Source: JAUVIB01 sp964424545 (GTDB taxonomy: Bacteria; Calditrichota; Calditrichia; Calditrichales; Calditrichaceae). Taken from it: DNA of 9,596 nt. Both the position numbers and the translations under genes were made by a program. The DNA lies in assembly GCA_964424545.1 (NCBI GenBank), contig CAYRJN010000150.1:1-9596 (forward strand), read 5' to 3'. The notes under the pieces were generated by a model. The model ran no database searches, was not told the DNA's origin, and saw only the letters and a list, made by a program, of their open reading frames with translations. Below are positions 4,622 through 9,596 of this stretch, in pieces. How positions within the stretch are numbered: the stretch's first letter is position 1; every line of letters starts with the position of its first letter.

Positions 4622-5884
4622 ATGACCCAATACAGACGCATAAAAGGCACACGCGACATTTTACCGCAAGAAAGTCGAAATTGGCTTAATATTGAAAATG
4701 AAATTCACCGCACTATGGGTATTTATAATTATGCCCTCATGCGCACGCCCGTATTTGAAAATACGGCGCTTTTTGCCCGCGGGATCGGTCAATTAACCGA
4801 CATTGTCTCCAAAGAGATGTATACATTTAACGATCGCGGCGGAAAAAGCCTCACACTTAAACCGGAGATGACCGCACCCATCATTCGCGCTTATTTGGAA
4901 AACAAGCTCTACGCCGACCGGCCTTTAAATAAGCTCTATTATATTTCACCGCTGTTTCGTCAGGAAAATCCGCAGGCCGGCCGATTGCGCCAATTTCATC
5001 AGTTCGGAGCCGAAGCGCTCGGTTCCTCCGATCCGGCCATTGACGCCGAAATTATCCGTCTGGCTCTAACGGTCTATTCCTCTTTAGGGCTAAAGAATCT
5101 GGCGTTAAAAATCAATTCCGTAGGCGATGCCGAGTGTCGCGTTCCTTATAAAAAACTATTGCAAGATTTTATCCGTCCGAATCTTAAACAATATTGTCCC
5201 GATTGCCAAAAACGATTTAAAGAAAACCCGATGCGCATCCTCGATTGTAAGAACGATACTTGTAAGCGATTAAATGAGGGCGCGCCGAAAATAACTCAAC
5301 ATCTCTGCGATGATTGCAACCGCCATTTCAACCGTTTGCGAGACTATCTCGAGCAACTTGACATTGATTACGAATTGGACAGCAATCTGGTACGCGGACT
5401 GGATTATTACACACGCACCGTATTCGAAATTACCAGCAATGATTTGGGCTCGCAAAACGCAATTTGCGGAGGCGGCCGCTATGACTTGCTAGCCGAAGAA
5501 CTTGGAGGTCAGCCCACGCCTGCCGTTGGTTTTGCTTCAGGTATAGAGCGTTTGTTAATGGTAATGGAAAACCAGGGATTGCTAACGGCCGAAGCGCAAC
5601 GACTGCATATATTTTTAATCGCTATGGGTAAAGAAGCGCAAAAAATCATCAACCGGTGGCTATATAAACTTCGCGATGAGAAATTTAAAACCGATATGGA
5701 TTATCTCGGACGCAGCATTAAAGCGCAAATGCGCGAAGCGAATCGCCAACAAGCCCGCTTTGTGATCCTATTAGGCGAAGATGAATTGAAAGATAAAGTA
5801 TTTTCGGTAAAACTAATGGATAAAAACGAGCAGGTTACCGTTCCATTCGAAAATTTAATTTCCTTTATTAAAAATAATTTCTAA
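4622..5884 (+). CDS. hisS: Histidyl-tRNA synthetase
   Basis: A 420-residue class II aminoacyl-tRNA synthetase that charges tRNA-His in the cytosol. The N-terminus has KGTRDILP (8-15). Motif 2 is SPLFRQENPQAGRLRQFHQFG (109-129). The histidine-specific motifs are LVRGLDYYTRT (256-266) and ICGGGRYD (281-288), and motif 3 is GFASGIERLL (303-312). The anticodon-binding domain follows from about 325, with GRSIKAQMREANRQQARF at 363-380. The insertion domain (about 165-250) has six cysteines: Cys192/195, Cys209/214 and Cys229/232, a possible zinc site. Length and motif order are normal. The ATG at 4622 follows a weak GGAAAG site 8 nt upstream and a 380-bp leader region. It starts an operon with the RNA methyltransferase (7-nt gap) and the CPBP protease. 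Confidence 0.97.
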   Translation: MTQYRRIKGTRDILPQESRNWLNIENEIHRTMGIYNYALMRTPVFENTALFARGIGQLTDIVSKEMYTFNDRGGKSLTLKPEMTAPIIRAYLENKLYADRPLNKLYYISPLFRQENPQAGRLRQFHQFGAEALGSSDPAIDAEIIRLALTVYSSLGLKNLALKINSVGDAECRVPYKKLLQDFIRPNLKQYCPDCQKRFKENPMRILDCKNDTCKRLNEGAPKITQHLCDDCNRHFNRLRDYLEQLDIDYELDSNLVRGLDYYTRTVFEITSNDLGSQNAICGGGRYDLLAEELGGQPTPAVGFASGIERLLMVMENQGLLTAEAQRLHIFLIAMGKEAQKIINRWLYKLRDEKFKTDMDYLGRSIKAQMREANRQQARFVILLGEDELKDKVFSVKLMDKNEQVTVPFENLISFIKNNF

Positions 5885-5891
5885 TAGAACA

Positions 5892-6656
5892 ATGAGAAAA
5901 GCAACCCATAAAGAGCTACAGACTATAGCCAAACTTAAGCAAAAAAAATACAGAGATGAATACGGACTGTTTTTGGCCGGCGGTTATAATACGGTAGAAA
6001 CCTGCTTAAATGAAGGCAGTGCGAAAAACGCCAGCTTGCTGATTCGGGAAGACAACCTATTTATGCTTGACGAGCTGCCCATTGATGAAACAGCTGATAT
6101 TTTAATATTAAAACCACAGGATTTTAAGCGTATATCCGATGAAAAAACGCCCCAAGGGATTGCCTTGCTGATGCCTTTTTCCAGACCGAATATCGACCAA
6201 AACTTTCCTAATGTTGACACACTTATTTATCTTGATCGCGTTAATGACCCCGGGAATCTCGGCACAATCGTCCGCAGCGCGCTTTGGTTCGGCTTCAATA
6301 CGTTGCTGCTCAGCCCGCAATCCATCGACCCTTACAACCCCAAAGTGGTCAGAGCGGGCGTCGGCTATACAACTTTAGGTAGAATTTATGATAACGTATC
6401 CTATTCGTGTTTACAACAATTAGCCGCCGAAAACCATTATGATATCTGTGTCAGCGTTTTAAACGGCAGACCGTTAATGACGTTCAACCCTTCGAAGCGA
6501 TCAATTATTATATTCGGCTCCGAAGCACACGGCGTAAGCGGCGAGCTATATAAAATAGCCGATAATAAGTTAACCGTTCCTCGGCAAGGAAAAGGAGAAT
6601 CGCTTAATCTGGGCGCTGCCGCCGCTATTTTTTTATATCATTGGGTAAATAATTAA
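5892..6656 (+). CDS. SpoU/TrmH-family RNA 2'-O-ribose methyltransferase
   Basis: A 254-residue SPOUT-class enzyme that uses S-adenosylmethionine to methylate a ribose 2'-hydroxyl in rRNA or tRNA. Residues 1-95 form the L30e-like substrate-binding domain (KKYRDEYGLFLAGG at 18-31). The catalytic SPOUT domain follows: motif 1 DPGNLGTIVRSA at 119-130 with Asn122 and Arg128, DPYNPKVVRAGVG at 146-158, motif 2 FGSEAHGVS at 208-216 with Glu211, and motif 3 VPRQGKGESLNLGAAAAI at 229-246. These knotted enzymes work as dimers. Motif 3 has SLNLGAAAA where SLNVxxA is usual, a mild variation. The exact target cannot be read from sequence, so I give no symbol. The ATG lies 7 nt after the hisS stop without a Shine-Dalgarno site, so translational coupling is likely. 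Confidence 0.93.
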   Translation: MRKATHKELQTIAKLKQKKYRDEYGLFLAGGYNTVETCLNEGSAKNASLLIREDNLFMLDELPIDETADILILKPQDFKRISDEKTPQGIALLMPFSRPNIDQNFPNVDTLIYLDRVNDPGNLGTIVRSALWFGFNTLLLSPQSIDPYNPKVVRAGVGYTTLGRIYDNVSYSCLQQLAAENHYDICVSVLNGRPLMTFNPSKRSIIIFGSEAHGVSGELYKIADNKLTVPRQGKGESLNLGAAAAIFLYHWVNN

Positions 6657-6666
6657 GGACGCTTTA

Positions 6667-7476
6667 ATGAAAAATAAACGGTATCCGGAACCGGTGGAAA
6701 GTTTACTGCTGATTCTCGGTATTTATTTTGTGATATTCACTTTAACCATGATCGCCGGCAGTCTGCTTGGAACCGCTTTTCTGCCGGGAAACGATACAAA
6801 AGGGCTTTACCTATTCTTCATTTTTGCCGGCTCTCTCTACCTGTTTATCCCCGTATTTTACGCCTATTTAAAAAAATACGATATTTATCATCTGTTCCGT
6901 TTTAAAAAAATACCGCTTTATGTCATTTTCTTAAGCGTCCTGATTGCGCTCTCTCTCAGCGTCCTAAGCGACGAGCTGAGCCGCCTTCTCGATATGATCA
7001 TTCCCATGCCGGAATGGCTTAACAAACAAATAAGCGATTCCATGAAAACCGATAACATATTCGATTTCATCTTATTATTCATCGGCGTTGTCTTAGTGGC
7101 GGCGATTACGGAAGAGGGGCTTATTCGGGGTTTCCTGCAAACTTCGTTGGAACAAAAAGGCGACGTTACACGGGCGGTACTGCTTTCGGCCATCACCTGG
7201 ACGTTTATCCATACCAACCCCTGGTGGGCAATTCAGTTTTTTATACTCGGCATCGTCTTCGGCTACCTCGCCTGGCGTACCGATTCCATCTATCCTTCGA
7301 TGATTGCCCATGGAATCAATAATATGATCGCTTTATTTTTTATAAATTTCGATCTTGAAGAGAAACTAAGTTGGTACAGTTGGGGCGTGCATGTATCGCC
7401 GTTGTTATTAATTATATCCGCGGCCGTTATAGTTTGGTCTATTAAACAATTGGATGCTTTTTATCGCTCCGCATAG
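6667..7476 (+). CDS. CPBP-family (CAAX-like) intramembrane metalloprotease
   Basis: A 269-residue polytopic membrane protein with about eight hydrophobic segments (roughly 12-34, 46-68, 83-101, 133-148, 168-183, 187-203, 209-227, 242-258). The Abi/CPBP domain carries the three active-site motifs: Glu149-Glu150-xxx-Arg154 (TEEGLIRGFL), an aromatic-xxxHis motif with Trp178 and His182 (usually Phe), and His215-xxx-Asn219 (AHGINN). The catalytic Glu and His residues are present, so it is probably active, but substrates in this family are mostly unknown. The start has AAGGA 7 nt upstream, overlapping the TAA of the methyltransferase gene, which indicates an operon. Its last 35 nt overlap the convergent glycosyltransferase gene. 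Confidence 0.92.
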   Translation: MKNKRYPEPVESLLLILGIYFVIFTLTMIAGSLLGTAFLPGNDTKGLYLFFIFAGSLYLFIPVFYAYLKKYDIYHLFRFKKIPLYVIFLSVLIALSLSVLSDELSRLLDMIIPMPEWLNKQISDSMKTDNIFDFILLFIGVVLVAAITEEGLIRGFLQTSLEQKGDVTRAVLLSAITWTFIHTNPWWAIQFFILGIVFGYLAWRTDSIYPSMIAHGINNMIALFFINFDLEEKLSWYSWGVHVSPLLLIISAAVIVWSIKQLDAFYRSA

Positions 7477-8761
7477 CTGTTTGTCGCACATTTTCGGTGC
7501 AGGCTTCCATAAATACGGAAATAAATCGATCGGCCAGCGATTTGCGCTCATATCGCTCTGTATTATGAAACTTATAATTTTGCCCGTTCTTTATTTTTAA
7601 TAACGCTGCAGCAATATCTTGGGTTTTTACGCTGCTCACAATTTCTCCGCAATCCGTATCCTTTATAATATCGGCAACTTCGCTCTCCTGCGGCACAACC
7701 GCCAATATGGGCTTCTTCAAATAGAGATATTCATACATTTTTCCTCCGATAATATATTTGCTGTCTTTATACCGAGGATGATGAATCTGAAAAAAAGCAT
7801 TCATGGAAGTAAGAATTTCAAGCGCCTCATTATGTGGACGATACCCCCATAGTGTTACTTGCTCTTCAATTCCATACTTTTCAGCAAGACGTTTTATTGA
7901 AACTGCCGAGTGGCCTATGTGGTGGAAACGGATTATTTTATCGGACTTTTTCCCCTGCCTTTTTAAATATTTTATAGCGCGAAAAAGATATTCGGGACTA
8001 TTAATATCCGCATGGATTGTACCGAGAAAAGCAATATTAAAATCAATTCCGTTAACGTCTTTCGATCCCTTTATCCCGATAAAATCCTCTTTATCATAGC
8101 CGTTGGTTATTACGGCCCAGTTATTGCGGTTAAATCCTTGTATACTGATGGCATAATCGTCTAATTGTCGTTTACATACGTGTATTCCTCTTTTTATGGA
8201 GGTCATAATCTTATGTTCAAGTTTTTTATTTAACCATTTATGGAAAAAAGTGGGATGTAATTTATAAGGATGAGTCGACCACGGATCGCGCATATCCAAA
8301 ATTACAGGAATACTCAAATTCTGTTGCAGTTCGAAAGCGAGAATCGTTAAGGAATACGGAGGAGAGGTGATTAATATACAATCATAATCATTCTTCCGCA
8401 TTTCTCTATCAATACTTTTTTTAACTTCTATGTTCCACGATTTCCTCGAATCGGGAATATGAACAAAAGCGCCTAACCAACGTTTCCAATAGGCGCTTTT
8501 ATTAAAAAGATTCGTATTTTTTACCAGCCTAAATTTTTGCGCCGGTAAAATTGCTTCGGCTCGTATAATTTTCGTTCCTTGCGGAATCTCGCTCAATAGC
8601 GAGCTGTCCCGCGGTTGAAAGTTGCTGCTTTCTTCCGCGGTTATTACGGTAAAACGCCATGCCTTTCGCGAAGCATATTTTATTAGTTTTACAATTCGCT
8701 GCACTCCGGCGCCGCCGGTAGGGGGGAAATAATAGGAAACAATTAAACAGTTTCGAGCCAT
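7442..8761 (-). CDS. Family-4-like glycosyltransferase
   Basis: A 439-residue GT-B-fold enzyme, probably transferring a sugar from a nucleotide-sugar to a cell-surface glycan or lipid. The N-terminal domain opens with SYYFPPTGGAGVQR (9-22), the acceptor-domain loop typical of GT4 proteins from polysaccharide clusters, and contains DYDCILITSPP (125-135) and ILDMRDPW (154-161). The C-terminal domain begins near 240 with FNIAFLGTIH, followed by QVTLWGYRPHNEAL (301-314) and GGKMYEYLYLKKPILAVVP (339-357), where GT4 enzymes bind the donor. There is no signal peptide, so it should act at the cytoplasmic face. The ATG at 8759-8761 lies inside the 3' end of the deoxynucleoside kinase gene, a 19-nt overlap implying coupling. 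No other polysaccharide gene is in view, so the product is unknown. Confidence 0.88.
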   Translation of the reverse strand: MARNCLIVSYYFPPTGGAGVQRIVKLIKYASRKAWRFTVITAEESSNFQPRDSSLLSEIPQGTKIIRAEAILPAQKFRLVKNTNLFNKSAYWKRWLGAFVHIPDSRKSWNIEVKKSIDREMRKNDYDCILITSPPYSLTILAFELQQNLSIPVILDMRDPWSTHPYKLHPTFFHKWLNKKLEHKIMTSIKRGIHVCKRQLDDYAISIQGFNRNNWAVITNGYDKEDFIGIKGSKDVNGIDFNIAFLGTIHADINSPEYLFRAIKYLKRQGKKSDKIIRFHHIGHSAVSIKRLAEKYGIEEQVTLWGYRPHNEALEILTSMNAFFQIHHPRYKDSKYIIGGKMYEYLYLKKPILAVVPQESEVADIIKDTDCGEIVSSVKTQDIAAALLKIKNGQNYKFHNTERYERKSLADRFISVFMEACTENVRQTAMRSDKKHPIV

Positions 8762-9390
8762 GACTGCTTTTCCATACCGTGAATTAATTGATATATAATT
8801 TGCAGATCTTCGCTGTTTTTTTCAAAGTCGCGATACGTTATATCATAAATATAGACATTCATATTATTTTTTTGCGCCCGCTCTATCCAATCGTCATAAG
8901 CCTCGTTCAGTGCTTTCAAATAGTCTTCATCAATGTGGGTTTCATAATCCCTTCCCCTTTTACGGATATGATGAACAAGTTTTTCAATAGGCGCTTTAAG
9001 ATAAATAATTAAATCCGGTTTCCGTAGATAAGATACCATAATGGAAAATAGGTCGCGATAATTACCGTAATCTCGCTCACTCATAAATCCCTGCTTATAG
9101 AGCGTTTGGGCAAAAATTTCCACATCTTCATATATACTCCTGTCCTGAATACAGGAACCAGGCCACTCCGTAATCTCTTTTTGATTACGGAACCTGTTCG
9201 ATAGAAAATAGACCTGAAGATGGAAACTCCAACGGCTCATATCGTTATAGAAATCGGAAAGATAGGGGTTATTAATAACTTTTTCGTAATATGTCTTCCA
9301 TGAAAGTTTTGCGCTAAGTAAGCGAGTAAGGGTGGTTTTGCCCACGCCGATGTTGCCGGCAATAGCCACATAAAGTTTTTTTTTATCCAC
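8743..9390 (-). CDS. Deoxynucleoside kinase (dCK/dGK family)
   Basis: A 215-residue P-loop kinase that phosphorylates deoxynucleosides with ATP in the salvage pathway. The P-loop is GNIGVGKTT (12-20). Glu36, the likely catalytic base, precedes NNPYLSDFY (40-48), and WSFHLQVYFLSNR (54-66) carries the substrate-binding Gln59. QDRSIYED (82-89) is the DRS motif, and RKRGRDYE (143-150) is the lid. Length is usual for bacterial members. I place the start at GTG 9388-9390 because GAGAGG lies 7 nt upstream; the TTG at 9405 would lie before that site. The base preference (dAdo, dGuo or dCyd) cannot be read from sequence. It heads a two-gene operon with the overlapping glycosyltransferase gene, an odd pairing that may reflect no functional link. 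Confidence 0.92.
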   Translation of the reverse strand: MDKKKLYVAIAGNIGVGKTTLTRLLSAKLSWKTYYEKVINNPYLSDFYNDMSRWSFHLQVYFLSNRFRNQKEITEWPGSCIQDRSIYEDVEIFAQTLYKQGFMSERDYGNYRDLFSIMVSYLRKPDLIIYLKAPIEKLVHHIRKRGRDYETHIDEDYLKALNEAYDDWIERAQKNNMNVYIYDITYRDFEKNSEDLQIIYQLIHGMEKQSWLETV

Positions 9391-9397
9391 AGACCGA

Positions 9398-9403
9398 CCT
9401 CTC
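9398..9403 (-). promoter_or_regulatory. Shine-Dalgarno site GAGAGG deciding a GTG start
   Basis: CCTCTC on the plus strand reads GAGAGG on the minus strand, 7 nt before the GTG at 9388-9390. It supports GTG over the in-frame TTG at 9403-9405. Confidence 0.75.
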
Positions 9404-9452
9404 AATAAATATAAAAAAAGAAAGCGTGCCTTTACGATAGATATTAATACCC

Positions 9453-9527
9453 TTACGGAATGGTTAAATATTTGCGTAAATCATAATCGCTTTGAGGTAA
9501 AGCGAGCTTGAACTTTTCAAGCATCAT
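9453..9527 (-). CDS. Possible 24-residue small ORF upstream of the deoxynucleoside kinase gene
   Basis: An ATG-ATG start leads to MMLEKFKLALPQSDYDLRKY plus four residues, then TAA. Composition looks protein-like and the frame is open for nine codons before the first ATG, so it may be a small protein, a leader peptide, or the remnant C-terminus of a lost gene. Only a weak ACGAG precedes it. Its first codons form the second of two tandem hairpins. It ends 62 nt before the kinase GTG. Evidence is limited to the open frame. Confidence 0.22.
   Translation of the reverse strand: MMLEKFKLALPQSDYDLRKYLTIP
9488..9522 (-). promoter_or_regulatory. Two tandem perfect hairpins in the kinase leader region
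   Basis: CGCTTT-GAGGT-AAAGCG (9488-9504, 6-bp stem, 5-nt loop) and GCTTGAA-CTT-TTCAAGC (9506-9522, 7-bp stem, 3-nt loop) are both perfect and only 1 nt apart. Neither is followed by a T-run on either strand, so they are not obvious terminators. They may be a structured leader, a small RNA segment or protein-binding sites. The second reaches the start codon of the small ORF 9453-9527. The rest of 9391-9596 is AT-rich, and I see no confident promoter in it. Confidence 0.4.
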
Positions 9528-9596
9528 AAAAACTCGTAAAATAGTTCTACTTAGTCAGTTAAGTTTTGTAGTTTTTTGTATATTCTATATCTCTTT

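Noticed and set aside
7485..7501. GCAC-ATTTTCG-GTGC as a terminator for the plus-strand operon
   Set aside because: The stem has only 4 bp, no T-run follows, and it is inside the glycosyltransferase coding sequence.
7803..8099. Plus-strand open frame opposite the glycosyltransferase gene
   Set aside because: It is antisense to a well-supported gene, with no recognisable motif or ribosome site.
4539..9430. AAGCGTGCC occurs both at 4539-4547 and at 9422-9430
   Set aside because: A 9-nt match between two spacers of this size is weak evidence, and the flanks do not match, so I do not call a dispersed repeat.

Overview
The window looks like chromosomal, mostly housekeeping DNA from a moderately AT-rich bacterium (about 40% G+C by eye, not computed). 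A DUF2851 protein, a HisRS with a Cys-rich insertion, a Bacteroidota-style medium-chain prenyl synthase, a small deoxynucleoside kinase and a YFPPxGGAGVQR-type glycosyltransferase together fit the Bacteroidota/FCB group, possibly one of its less studied phyla. Gene content alone cannot fix the phylum. Some genes have strong Shine-Dalgarno sites, while others have none. I see no transposase, integrase, CRISPR array, tRNA, rRNA or phage gene.

Layout: (1) 26-1339 (-) is a DUF2851 protein. It is divergent from 1401-1775 (+), a small XRE-type regulator. The short space between them and the start of the regulator gene hold a 13-bp inverted repeat and several copies of the same motif, a probable operator. 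(2) A minus-strand operon reads from a sigma70-like promoter at 3639-3667 through an EIIA/PtsN-like protein, an isoprenyl diphosphate synthase and an NlpC/P60 cell-wall hydrolase lipoprotein. The NlpC gene overlaps the synthase stop (ATGA) and its own 3' end overlaps that of the regulator. (3) 3768-4241 (+) is a second, diverged EIIA gene facing the opposite way. (4) 4242-4621 is a 380-bp AT-rich stretch with no large gene but several inverted repeats and one possible 24-codon ORF. (5) A plus-strand operon holds hisS, a SpoU/TrmH-family 2'-O-ribose RNA methyltransferase and a CPBP membrane protease. (6) A minus-strand pair, deoxynucleoside kinase then family-4-like glycosyltransferase, overlap by 19 nt and converge on the CPBP gene with a 35-nt 3' overlap. 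(7) The right end (9391-9596) carries two tandem hairpins and another possible 24-codon ORF.

Functional themes: the minus operon links a phosphorylatable EIIA domain with isoprenoid precursor synthesis and peptidoglycan cleavage, and the two EIIA proteins suggest a regulatory rather than sugar-transport role. The plus operon is translation-centred. Nothing here is clearly a new defence or mobile system. The most noteworthy items are the regulator's repeat-rich control region, the back-to-back EIIA paralogues, the nuclease-like motif order in the DUF2851 protein, and the structured non-coding stretches with their small ORFs.
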